A stretch of DNA of 64,000 nt, taken from assembly GCF_042477335.2 (NCBI RefSeq), contig NC_091727.1, positions 143,656,501 to 143,720,500 of the forward strand, written 5' to 3'. The notes beneath the pieces were generated by a model. That model saw nothing but the letters and a program-made list of their open reading frames with translations, was not told the origin of the DNA and did not search any database. The position numbers were made by a program, and so were the translations under genes. The first letter of the stretch is position 1. Each line of letters begins with the position of its first letter. The stretch comes from Ovis canadensis (Eukaryota; Chordata; Mammalia; Artiodactyla; Bovidae). Of this stretch, positions 35,316 through 46,873 are shown piece after piece.

Positions 35316-35699
35316 AAAGACAGACAGAGACAGGAGCAAAGAGGTTGATTTTAAGAAATTAGCTCACACACTTCTTGAGGCTAACAAAATATGAAGGGAT
35401 GCTGGCAGGCTGGAGACCCAGGGAAGCAATGATATTAAACCTGAAGTCTGAAGGTGGTATGCTTACAGAATTCCTTCTTCCTCAGAGGGAGGTCAGGAGT
35501 TTTTCTGTTAAGGCTTTCAACTGTTTACATCAAGCCCACCCACAAAGTGGAGGATAATCTGTTTTAACAAAGTTTTCTTATTTAAAATTTAATCTCATTA
35601 AAAAAAAAAAAAGACCTGACAACAACATCTAGACAGCTCTTTGACCAAATATCTGGTACTGTGATCTACCCAAGTTAACACATAAAATTAAGCATCACA

Positions 35700-36943
35700 G
35701 AATCTCAGTACTCTGCCTTCATTACCTACCAAATCTAATTGCTGGAATCAACTTTGTTATAAAATCTAGTGCAAAATATTTTAACCAGAGACATAGACAA
35801 TAAGATTTTCTAAATAAATAATCCATTTCCTAGATTTTTCCACTTGTTCAGCCACACACTATAGGCAAGTATATTAGGATGATTGAATACTTCCTACAAT
35901 TGGATGTCTGGCAAGACAAGTACTTTGTATATTTACTGTTTATATTTAAAGTTCAACTTCTTTCAATGTCATTTTTGGTTAAGAAACAGACTTGTGTGTA
36001 ACAAAATCTTTCTTGATACCTTACTAGACACAACTAGGAGTTGATGGCTGATACTCTAAACAAATGCTCCCTTCAGGCACATAACTGAATTGCAATATGT
36101 AGGACAATGATGTTAAGTACTGGAAATGGGTAGTGTATGACTTAGGCTGTTAATCTCATTGCATTTGACCACATGAATGCTTTCACGGAAAAATATACAG
36201 TGACACGCATTATCATTTTTGTGTTAAAAGGCACTCACATATATCATCCAGGATTTTTTTTCTTTCTATGAATAAAGAATGCAGTGGAAAAAAATTTACC
36301 TTGGGCTATTGGAGAGTTATTTGCTCTATAAATTTGAACTGTTCTTATAAAAGCATTCTAAACTGAAAGCTGCAATTTTTTTTCTTTTATTTTATGAAAA
36401 ATCACTTCCTTCTCCCACACTGAGTGTATTGTTTAGTAATAAATTTTTGTAATTTCCACGTATATGGTGTCAAAGAGTCAATTCGTTTAGGTGTAAAATT
36501 AAAAAAAAAAAAAACACAAAACAAAACTTAAGAAAGAGGCCAGCAGTTATCTCTCACTAGATAAATCTTCAGTAACATTTCTCCCTTGAGAATATCTAGT
36601 GAATATCCCATAGTAGATAAAATTGAGCTCCAAAGCACCAATTTATCAAGTAATAATAAATTTATCTACACTTCTTCACAAAGCCAAAACAAGTTAGAAT
36701 CCGACAATTTTTTGTTCCCAACCTCAGAAATGAGAGATATTCATCTATTGTATTGTACTTGCTCTCTGTGTGTCTAAGCACTCAATGTCTCTACTTGCCA
36801 TTATAAAAGGTAAAACCTCAGTTTTCTACCTTCTTCTGTGTTTCTGTTTTCTGTATGTCTTCTTTACTGTTCACATGGAATACTTCACTTCTGGTACTTC
36901 TAGTCACAAAAGAAGGTATTTTTCTAGACTAAGCAATTCTGTA
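35700..36943. other. No feature recognised
   Basis: A/T-rich, single-copy looking. No gene, RNA gene or nameable repeat. Confidence 0.5.
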
Positions 36944-37723
36944 TGTGAGACACCAGTTGGATATGCTACAATTCAGCTCAGTTCTGACACTAACTATCCA
37001 GGGATAGCATTAGATTTCTTAAGTCTTCAGTCTTACAAGACAATCTCCTATCCCCAAGTTTAGACAGCAATAGTAAACACAAGTTGTTACCTGTTCTTCT
37101 GAATGACCAGCTACAGATTGGAGGGTCTTCCTCCTCAGGCTCCAATAATTTGCTAGAGCAGCTCACAGAACTCTGTGACACACTTGCTTACCTTTACTAG
37201 TTTATTAAAGGATATGATAAAGGATCCTCTGAACATTCCATTAAAAGAGACACAAAGAACAAGATATGTGAGGAAGAGAACAAAGCTTCCATGCCCTTCC
37301 CAGGCACACCACTCTCCCAGCACTTCTGCATGTTTACCATCCTGATCATGTTTGAGTTTCTGTTGAGGCCTCATCGCATAAACATGACTGATTATTAACT
37401 CCATTTTCAATGCTTATCTTTTCTCAAGAAAATAGAGGTGGGAGTGAGGCTGAAAATTACAAGTTTCCAATCATAGCTTGGTCTTTCAGGTGACAAGATC
37501 TCACCCAAGAGCCATCCAGGAGCCCACTCAGAGTTACCTCATTAGGACAAAAGACAGTCTTACTACTCAAGAAATTAGAAGGCTTTCAGGAGCTCTGTGT
37601 CAGAAACCAAGGTCAGAGACCAAATATTGGCACAAACAAAAAAATGTTTCTAGTGTTCTTATGTTTAGGAATTTGCAAAGGTTTTAGGATCTCTGTGCCA
37701 GGCTCCAGGGGTAGATTTGAATA

Positions 37724-37754
<31 letters not shown>

Positions 37755-37800
37755 TCAATATATACATATATATTTCTTATTAAAAATCACAACATCACAA
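36944..37800 (-). mobile_element. Ancient LTR-like element
   Basis: On the minus strand it runs from a TGATGTTGTG-type start near 37800 to CA at 36944. AATAAA (plus strand TTTATT, 37201-37206) lies about 260 bp before the end. Segments such as CAATAATTTGCTAGAGCAG and CCTCATTAGGACAAAAGAC resemble a widespread old placental LTR. I cannot name the family. A TA repeat lies at about 37719-37772. Confidence 0.5.
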
Positions 37801-38477
37801 CCATGATTCCTGAAATTTTCATCATTAGTGGAACACCACTATAACACTCACTATTTAGAAACTGTGAGAAGGGGAACGTGGTTACTTATTATTTTCTGTT
37901 AATATTTTACTCAAAATTCCCTTATTAGATGCTAAAATATTAAAATGAAATGTCATGGGGGTAATCTTGGTAAAAAGTGGGAATTTAGAAAAAAACATAT
38001 CCTGAATTGTGCCATGGACTTCTAGAGCATGGAAGGAATATTGTGGGTGTATCTTGAGCTAGAGTGCACCAAACACTTGAAGAATTGTATGTCTTTGATT
38101 CAATGGTGAAGTGTAAAACCCAAGCAGAAAGTGAGATGATGCAAAACACATAGTGTACCATCATGTATAACTCATAAAATGTGATTATACAGGCACTTTG
38201 CCTCTACGACATTCCTCCCAAAAAACTATAACCTCAGTCTAATCATAAGAAAAACACCAGATAAATCTCAATTGAGGGGCATTCTATACAAAATATCACA
38301 CCAGTATTCCTCAGAACTATCAAGGTCATCATTAACTAGGAGAGTCTGGGAAATTGTCAAAGTCTAGAGGAGCCTAAAGAGACATGACTACTAAATGTAA
38401 TGTAGACTTTTTGATGGGATTCTGAAACAGAAAAAGAACATTAACAAAACCTTAAGAAAATCGAATAAACTATGGGT
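37801..38477. other. No feature recognised
   Basis: A/T-rich DNA without a gene or a nameable repeat. Confidence 0.5.
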
Positions 38478-38605
38478 TTTGTTGTTGTTGTTCACTTTCT
38501 CAGTCATGTCCAACTCCTTGCGAGCCCATGGACTGCAGCAAGACAGGCTTCTCTGTCCACTAACGCCTGGAGTTTGCTCAAACTCATATCTATTGAGTCG
38601 CCTTT
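38478..38605 (-). mobile_element. BovB 3'-end fragment
   Basis: TTGTTGTTGTTG, then CAGTCATGTCCAACTCCTTG, then CTCATATCTATTGAGTC: the reverse-complement BovB terminus, severely 5'-truncated. Confidence 0.8.
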
Positions 38606-39504
38606 AGTTGATAATAATATTGGCACCAATATTGGCACATTAATTGCAACAAGTATATCATGTTAATAATAGGAGAAACTGGGGCATGAGTATTTGGATA
38701 CTGTTTTATCTCTGCAATTGTTCTGTAAATCTGAAACTCTTCAAAACTGTTTATGAAGAAAATGTACTACTAGCAGATGGCTGAGTTACGTATGCTGTTG
38801 ACAGGGTTAAGCTTCCATTTATGGTTGTCTTTATTTATTTTTTTTAACCTATGTTTTCCCCAATAAACTTTAGAATATTTTGATAGACAAGAATGGAATC
38901 AAGCATGTGTACAGGTTAAGTTTTTGTTGTGTTTATGCAGCTGTAGAATCTCAGATACTTGAAATGGCTATAGAGTTTGTAACACAACTTACAGAAATTA
39001 AAATCTGTACCTACTTGGCCGTTTCATAGTTGTGTTTTGTTTTGGTTGAAGCCATTTCCATTATGCCATTAACAATTTATTTTGTAAATCAATGTGACTA
39101 ATTCCTCCAATAAAAGCAACAAGTTCAATAGTGGTTTTAATCAAACTAAATATTAACTCACAATATTTTCATTTATTGAAATGTACATTTTTAGTATTCT
39201 TTTTCCTTTAGAGCATTTTTCCCCCCATTCACAGATTATGAATTCCCATATTCACCCTTTCAGGTTTTTAGAGTTCTTGCCAAGGTTATTATGATAATGT
39301 ATATCTCTAACATGGTAATTTCTAATCTACATATTACTCACTACAGCTTGTGTTTTTTCCCCAAATGGCTGGAGTCAAGCTGAGAAATATCACAAATTAA
39401 CCTACACATATAGTATACTTCTAAAATTCCAATCTTCTTTTGCCAGAAATTAAAGTTTTGCTTGAAATAAATGTTTGTTTTTAATTCCTTCATCAGCTAA
39501 CCTT
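38606..39504. other. No feature recognised
   Basis: A/T-rich, no gene or nameable repeat. Confidence 0.5.
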
Positions 39505-40133
39505 TAGTGCAGGTGTGCCCGCTAAGCTGCTGCAGTCCTATTTAACTCTTTGCAACCCATAAACTGTAGCCTGCCAGGCTCTTCTCTCCATGGGATTTCC
39601 TAGTCAAGAATACTGAAGTTAAGTGCAAATAAAAACTACAATGAGGTACCATCTCACAGTAGTCAGAACGGCTGCAATCAAAAAGTTTACAAACAAGAAA
39701 TGCTAGAGAGATTGTGGAGAAAAGGGAACTCTCTTACACTGTTCGTGGGAATGCAAACTAGTATAGCCACTATGGAGAACAGTGTGGAGATTACTTAAAA
39801 AACTGGAAATAGAAATGCCATACCACCCAGAAATCCCGCTGCTGGGCATACACACCTAGGAAACCAGAATTGAAAGAGATATGTGTACACTAAAATTCAT
39901 CACAACACTGTTTACAATAGCTAGGACATGGAAGCAACCTAGTTGTCCATCGATAGACATTTGGATAAGAAAGCTGTGGTACATATCCATAATAGAATAT
40001 TACTCATTTTTTTTTAAATGCATTTGAATCAGTTCTAATGAGGTGGATGAAGCTGGAGCCTATTATACAGAGTGAAGTAAGTCAGAAAGAAAAACAACAA
40101 TAGAGTATATTAACACATATATATGGAAATTAG

Positions 40134-40408
40134 GGAGAAGGCAATGGTACCCCTCTCCAGCACTCTTGCCTGGAAAATCCCATAGACGGAGGAGCTTGGT
40201 GGGCTGCAGTCCATGGGGTCGCTAAGAGTCGGACACGACTGAGCAACTTCACTTTCACTTTTCGATTTCATGCATTGGAGAAGGAAATGGCAACCCACTC
40301 CAGTGTTCTTGCCTGGAGAATCCCAGGGACGGGGGAGCCTCATGGGCTGCCGTCTATGGGGTCGCACAGAGTTGGACATGACTGAAGCGACTTAGCAGCA
40401 GCAGCAGC
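40134..40408 (+). mobile_element. BOV-A2 SINE
   Basis: Complete dimeric BOV-A2: two Bov-A monomers (GGAGCTTGGTGGGCTGCAG and GGGAGCCTCATGGGCTGCC), a linker with CATGCATTGGAGAAGGAAA, and a GCAGCAGCAGCA tail. It is flanked by ATGGAAATTAG / ATGGAATTTAG (40123-40133, 40409-40419). Confidence 0.95.
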
Positions 40409-40468
40409 ATGGAATTTAGACAGATGGTAATGATGACGCTATATGCGAGATAGCAAAAGAAACTCTTG

Positions 40469-41484
40469 TTAGCCATCCGTATGTCTTCTTTGGAGAAATG
40501 TCTAGTTATTTGGCCTAATTTTTGATTTGGTCATTTATTTTTCTGGAATTGAGCTGCATAAGTTGCTTGTATATTTTTGAGATTAGTTGTTTGTCAGTTG
40601 CTCAACATCACTCATTATCAGAGAAATGCAAATCAAGACCACAATGAGGTTCCATTTCACACCAGTCAGAATGGCTGCAATCCAAAAGTCTGCAAGCAGT
40701 AAGTGTTGGAGAGGGTGTGGAGAAAAGGGAACACTCTTACACTGTTGGTGGGAATGCAAACTAGTACAGCCACTATGGAGAACAGTATGGAGATTCCTTA
40801 AAAAATTGCAAATAGAACTTCCTTATGACCCAGCAATCCCACTTCTGGGCATACACACTGAGGAAACCAGAACTGAAAGAGACACGTGTATCCCAATGTT
40901 CAATGCAGAACTGTTTCTAATAGCCAGGACATGGAAGCAACCTAGATGTCCATCAGCAGATGAATGGATACGAAAGCTGTGGTACATATACACAATGCAG
41001 TATTACTCAGCCATTAAAAAAAGTACATTCAAATCAGTTCTAATGAGGTGGATGAAACTGGAGCCTATTATACAGAGTGAAGTAACCCAAAAAGAAAAAC
41101 ACTAATACAGTATACTAACACATATATATGGAATTTAGAAAGATGTTAATGATAACCCTCTGTGCGAGACAGAAAAAGAGACACAGATGTATAGAACAGA
41201 CTTTTGGATTCTGTGGAAGAGGGAGAGGGTGGGATGACTTGGGAGAATGGCATTGAAACATGTATACTATCATGTAAGAAAGGAATCACCAGTCTAGTTT
41301 CGATAAAGGATACAGGATGCATGGGGCTGGTGCACGGGGATGACCCAGAGAGATGATATGGGGAGGGTGGTGGGAGGGGGGTTCTGGATTGGGAACCCAT
41401 GTACACCCGTGGTGGATTCATGTCAATGTATGGCAAAACCAATACAGTATTGTAAAGTAAAAAAATAAAAGAAAATAAATAAAT
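40469..41484 (+). mobile_element. L1 with 5' inversion
   Basis: An exact 14-bp duplication, AAAAGAAACTCTTG (40455-40468 and 41485-41498), bounds the element. Bases 40469-40599 are antisense ORF2 and 40600-41484 are sense ORF2 and 3' UTR; about 20 bp are missing between the two parts. This is the twin-priming pattern. The sense part keeps an open ORF2 C-terminus (to 41105) with the cysteine-rich [18 protein letters not shown] segment, so it is young. Confidence 0.93.
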
Positions 41485-41923
41485 AAAAGAAACTCTTGGA
41501 CTCTGTGAAAGAAGGCAAGCATGGGATGATTTGAGGGAATAGCATGGAAACATGTACATCACCATATGTGAACTAGACCACCAGTCGACGTTCCATGCAA
41601 GAGACAGGGCGCTCAGGGCCAGGGTACTGGGATGACCATGAAGGATGGGATGGGGAGGGAGGTGGGAGGGGGATTCAGGATGGGGTCATGTGTACCCCTG
41701 TGGCTGATTCAGGTTGATATATGGTGAAAGCCACTACAATATTGTAAAGTAATTAGCCTCCAATTAAAATAAATTAATTATTTTTTAAAAAAAAGAAATA
41801 AAAGAAAAAGAATACTGGAGAGGGTTGCCATTTCCTTCTCCAGGGAATCTTTTTGACCCAGAGATCAAACCCACATTTCCTGCATTGCAGGTGGAGTCTT
41901 TACCTCTAAGCCACCTAAACTTT

Positions 41924-42509
41924 TGTAGGAATAAGCAAATTAATATAGCAATTACAGAAAGATGGGTGAGAAAAGAAAGAAGACAAAAAGCACTAGATTA
42001 TGTGATCTGTTCAAACTTAAGGACTAATAAAAATGCCAAGTGAAATCAAGTATTTACTGATCTTGTGTAGCTTAAGAGGTTTCAAAGTACTGGGATTCTT
42101 TCCATTTAGCCAGGTTGAAAGTGAAGCCAGGAGTGAAGTTATTTTGTTCCACAAGTATTATTAGCATTCTCCAGAAGTTTCACTTGGGTCCACAAGGGTC
42201 GTGTATATAAATCCAGAGGTAGAATTTACATTAAATAAGACAATAGGCCTAATGAAATAAATAAATATATCTTAAGTTTGTCTTGAAAGATACAAAATAA
42301 ATTTTCTAAAACACTACAATATCACTTACCAGCTTTGAAAAGTGAGTGCAATGATGTTCATTTCAAAAAAACTAAATTGAAGGGACTCTCTGAGTAAAGA
42401 AAAATTAAGCTAACTCATCGAAACGTTCCACCTAAAGGTATATTTTACCCTACATATATTTTAAGAACAGTTTAAAATAAAATAAAACCTTTGACTTTTA
42501 AATGAAAAA
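41924..42509. other. Downstream flank of PCDH11X, no feature recognised
   Basis: A/T-rich DNA past the predicted gene end. No repeat I can name. Confidence 0.5.
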
Positions 42510-42531
42510 ACACACATAATGTACATGCATT

Positions 42532-42552
42532 TTTATTTCTCATAGCTTTATT
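42532..42552 (-). terminator. Tandem poly(A) signals ending PCDH11X (predicted)
   Basis: On the minus strand two AATAAA hexamers (plus 42547-42552 and 42532-42537) lie 15 nt apart, followed by a TATGTGTGTTTTTTC GU/U-rich element. Cleavage would fall near 42505-42525. Confidence 0.65.
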
Positions 42553-45498
42553 AATATCTATAATAATGCATAAGAAAGCATGCAATACAGAATCTGATAT
42601 CGAACAATTAATACACATTTGCCACTGGACTACATACTGCCTTCCTACACCATACAATATCTAACCTTCTCACTTCCAAAGCATGGATAGAACTGCTTTG
42701 AGATACTCTTCACTTTCAGGTGCTGTATGATGTCACAGAGGAGGAATCTTCTCAAAATACAAACATAAATACATATTTCATAAAATTCCAAGTATTTTAA
42801 GCAGGGATAACATAAATTTCACATGTTTTATTTCAAAAAGTATCACATACAATCACTAAACAATTGCCTTCATGTTTTGTGTTTTTTTTTTTTTTCTTTT
42901 CATTTGTGCACACACATTTTTCTGAGTGGCCTTCTCATTACTACTTCTATTGATGTCAACTTGCACTGCTTTTAAAAATCATATTTACTGAAAGAATATG
43001 GATGGTTAATGTAAGAAAGTGATTATTAGTTAATATTTTAAGGCCTCTGCATAAAATTCCTCTGGAGTGGTAATTGGCGTGTTAATGTAAAAAAGTTCCC
43101 GTTCATATATAGTTCAGCTTCTCTTGCTCCCATGCTTTCCAGGGCAATTGTGCCAGTTAGAAATAGTCGAAATAGTGTCTGATGATTGTGAGACAAGGTT
43201 ATCTAAATATAACTATAATTTTGATTTGGAAACAAATGTGAAAATATGAAACCAAATAGGAAAGAACAAGAGATGATAACCATAGTGGAAAATATATATC
43301 AGAAGATAATAAAAAATTTAAACAAAAAGATATTCATATTTATAGATGTGGATTAGGAGATATATGTTCATTCAGACAATATAAACAACAAAAAAATAAT
43401 GTTGAAATATGCATGTGGGTAAAGCTTAATTTTCCCATGACTGAAAAGGATTTTTTTCTTGCTTGTGACAAGACTGCATTTTTAGGATTGCAGAATGTGT
43501 GATGTTTTGAGTTTATTTTTCTCCACTTCAATGAAAGTGTGTGGCAAATATTTAAGAAGGCAGAGGCTCTTCATAAACTGTCACCAATGCACAATAACAC
43601 TAATCATTTTACAATGACCTTTTTCTAACCAAATTTACACTACCAAAAACAAAATGTTAAATAACTAAATAAGACTACACAAAATGTACTCTAAATTTAT
43701 CACATCATTTGTACCATATGTAAGTTTGTTTCTAATACATTGACACATTATTAGCTAAAACTTGAAGATAAGTTCAAAGAAAAATGTGTATGCACTTAGC
43801 ATATAAGATACATGGTGTTTGAGTACATACTTAACATTATAGCTAGTAAATTAACGATCACATTGATTGTACATGGCAAAAAAAAAAAGAACGTTTGATT
43901 AAACATATTATTACCATCCTTGTCATTCAACTGTAAGTTCTTATAAGTAAATCAACTCTTACTTTTTCAAGGGAAATATTTTTTTTTTAATAGTAAAATA
44001 AGCCTATTTGGAGTTCTGGGACTAAATTTGGTGCATTAAAAATATCTGTGAGCTTTGTCAATCTATAGCTCTGTCCATCCACCCAAAGACAGAGTTTGCA
44101 ACGTGATGAGAAATATCTCATTGAATCTGAAACCTTGGCAGTAACAGGTTGCCAAGGCCAGACCTAGTGGAAGCTTAGGAAGAGAATGCACAGGGGAGAA
44201 AAACTGAGCTCACACCCCTTGCTTCTTTGGCTGCTTTGAGCCTGCTTCCATTTAAAGTCTTTCTGGTACAAACCCAGAAGAGGGTGCCCAGTCATTCAAT
44301 ATTCTGAACACAATCTAAGTCTGATGATATAATCAGAGATAGAAAGGGCAATAAAAGCATATTTGTTCATTCCTATATATCTAGGAAAGGTATCAACACT
44401 TCACAATTTTTATATGAGGATTTAAGAGCCACCCACATAACAAAATAGATCACACTATAAGGAAAAAACATCTGACTTTGGTTTTATTCTGATTTTCAAT
44501 ATAGCTAGTAACTATTCATACTACTGACATTATTTAATAGTCTCTTAATTTCTCCTTTTTAATCACTTTATTTATTTATTTGTGTGTGTAGATCTTAACT
44601 AAGAATGTAGAGAGGAAACTATAGGAACAACTAAAATAGAAGAGGAAACACTCACGTTAACTTTACAAGTTTTTGAGACAAAAACATTCTAAAATCTACT
44701 GGAAGCACTGATCTTGTCATTGTGGTTTTTTTCATATTCCCCAGGTCTAAAATCTTCATCAACCATAGCAACAATAATACCAACACATATATGTGGTCAT
44801 ATTTCAATAAATTTTCAAACATCATCAGTCCTTCAGGACTCACATGCTTCTAGAATACCAGAATGCTCCAAATCCCTTTGAATATTAACAAACACAAAGA
44901 GGGAAGAAAAATGAGTAATATTAATTAATTTGAAAATTCAGTAATTAAACTCTAGTAGTTAAAAGTTAAGAAGTTCTACACATCAAATCAGACAAGATTT
45001 AAAGAGTTTCATAATGGGAATAATATAGTCTCCAAACGCTATATAGCCTGCTGGGCACATTAAGAGAAGCTTTCTCAACATTCACTGGAAACCTTCAACA
45101 ATAAAACTATACACTTATCACAGTTTATAATACAACATTTACACACAGTTTAATCATAAATTATATATCTTTAAATTACACATTACGAAGTCTATATCTA
45201 ATTTAATCAAGAAGAAATATTCACTCTCCCCATCCTAACTAAAACATCAATTGTCTCTTGATTTAGTGTAAAACTGAAACAAGACATTTTCTCAGTTTTG
45301 CTATGGAGGAAAATTAAGCTGATGGTGTTTCTGTAAATTGATGAAATGTGCACATAGAAGATCATGACCAGTTAAGAGGACAAAAAATAACATAAAGAAC
45401 ATACAACAAAAGGACACTAATGTTCCCTAGGATTACTCATGTATTATTTGCTTAGAATGACATATTTTGTTTCATATATGAGATTTTGTTGTGGTTTT

Positions 45499-45504
<6 letters not shown>

Positions 45505-45534
<30 letters not shown>
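45505..45534. repeat. TG/CA dinucleotide repeat in the 3' UTR
   Basis: About 15 TG units on the plus strand. Likely polymorphic in length. Confidence 0.9.
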
Positions 45535-45538
<4 letters not shown>

Positions 45539-46873
45539 GGGCATTTCTTCTCCACCCCAAGAAGCAGTCATGAACCTCTTTTCTCCCTCTGCACATCTCC
45601 CTAAACTTCTATACTGTAACACATTTGATGTACATTTGTAATTATGTCTCTTGAAAAGTTCCTTCCTGACTTTCATCTTGTTATCAGTGTTTTGCTTCAG
45701 TAGGATGAGCTAGAATGATAACAATCCCTTAGTCTTAAAGGTTTAGTATGTGGTTTTATCTACAGTTATATTTATTTGGATTAAGTGTTCAGTACATCCA
45801 CCTTCTTTGTGATTTTCTCGTCTGTTATATACAGATTTCAGAAGATAAGGCCCAATTGATACTGAAATATAGGCTTAAGATGACAGATACAACATGATTT
45901 CTGATGCACTTTACACTAAACTACAAAGATAAATTTAACAAAACAAAAAAACATAGAGGCCCTTTTTAGCAGTTAATTGCCTAATTTGGGCACAGTTATT
46001 GCACTTTAGTGTCTCGAACTCTACTAAAGAGTAGAGAAATAGGTTACTGACAGAAATCTATAGAGTTTTATAAGTTTTTTACTGAAAATGTGTATAAAAA
46101 GTATATCAACAATATATTCTTAAAATAAAACTAGAAAACACGAAAATAGAGACAAAAATATGAGATATTTACATTTCCTACTGTTCATTTTTGCAAAAAA
46201 ATACTAGTAACAAAAAAGTGGAGACAACAACAAATATCAAGCAAAAAGGCAAAATGTTACACCTTCTAATGTTGTCTAAATAAAAGTTTAAATGGAATAA
46301 AGGTACTCTTGGAAAATCAGATATTTGCTAGTTTTCCATTGGCTATGTACTGACTCCAGAAAAACCAGAATGGAAAACAATCAGTAATATTGGAGATGTT
46401 TGTGAAAAGAAAAATATATAGTGCATCAGAAGTAATATATACTGTCTTAATATCTGTCATGATAAGACTTTCTGTACAAAGGAATGTAAATTTTTTCAAT
46501 TTTTTTAAAATACATTTCTTATTTATTTGTGCCAGCTTTAATTTTTCATCAGTTTTCACTTTTCAGCATTCAGATTTTTTTATATATTCATAGTAATAAT
46601 TTCATTTTTGGAGATATTGTACATACTATTATTTTTTAATTTTGGTTTATAATTGTTCCAATTTCCAATTGGTGATATATAGAAATATAATTAATCAAAT
46701 TGTAAATTTATTTTAATTTTTGACTAAGGGTCTAGCTCTAGACTTGATTCTATTATAAACTTCTATTTACATAGCTATTTACAAATCTAACAATTCAAAG
46801 TACTCACTGAAATTGGATTTCAAACTTTGATTATAAACATCTTGTTGGAAAATGTGAAATAGCTGTTTTAGCT

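Larger units (their letters stand above)
28617..35699 (+). mobile_element. ERVL-type (MLT2-like) LTR split by a younger provirus
   Basis: The left piece (28617-28681) starts TGTATTAATCAGGGTTCTCC and runs into a CA repeat. The right piece (35254-35699) continues with TA-rich DNA, GGCTGGAGACCCAGGGAAGC, GAATTCCTTCTTCCTCAGAG, and ends ACACATAAAATTAAGCATCA followed by CA. Together they form about 510 bp, the usual size of MLT2 LTRs, and read through once the provirus at 28682-35253 is removed. The family name is from memory of the consensus. Confidence 0.7.
39619..41807 (+). mobile_element. 5'-truncated L1 carrying two later insertions
   Basis: Sense L1 ORF2 C-terminal region from GTGCAAATAAAAACTACAAT (about 39621) to the 3' UTR end with CCTCCAATTAAAATAAATT near 41775. 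BOV-A2 (40134-40408) and a second L1 (40469-41484) interrupt it. The ORF2 part is broken. Confidence 0.9.
39505..41923 (-). mobile_element. Bov-tA SINE split by an L1
   Basis: The left part (39505-39618) and right part (about 41808-41923) are consecutive segments of one reverse-complement Bov-tA. The join is marked by a duplication of AAGAATACTG(A/G)AG at 39606-39618 and 41808-41820, with L1 between. Confidence 0.85.
42510..46873 (-). other. PCDH11X: PCDH11X 3' untranslated region (predicted)
   Basis: About 4.36 kb between the stop codon and a pair of poly(A) signals. It is free of LINE, SINE and LTR sequence, in sharp contrast to the rest of the window, as expected for transcribed, conserved DNA. 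The length is close to what I recall for mammalian PCDH11X long 3' UTRs. It contains a CA repeat on the transcribed strand (TG on plus, about 45505-45534) and further AATAAA motifs (for example at about 44567-44581) that could give shorter isoforms. The extent is inferred, not shown by transcripts. Confidence 0.7.

Noticed and set aside
40587..41105. 172-codon ORF as a gene
   Set aside because: It is the C-terminal part of L1 ORF2 within a defined L1 insertion.
43340..44843. Small minus-strand ORFs in the PCDH11X 3' UTR
   Set aside because: They are downstream of the stop codon in sense orientation, short and without domain features; they read as untranslated sequence.
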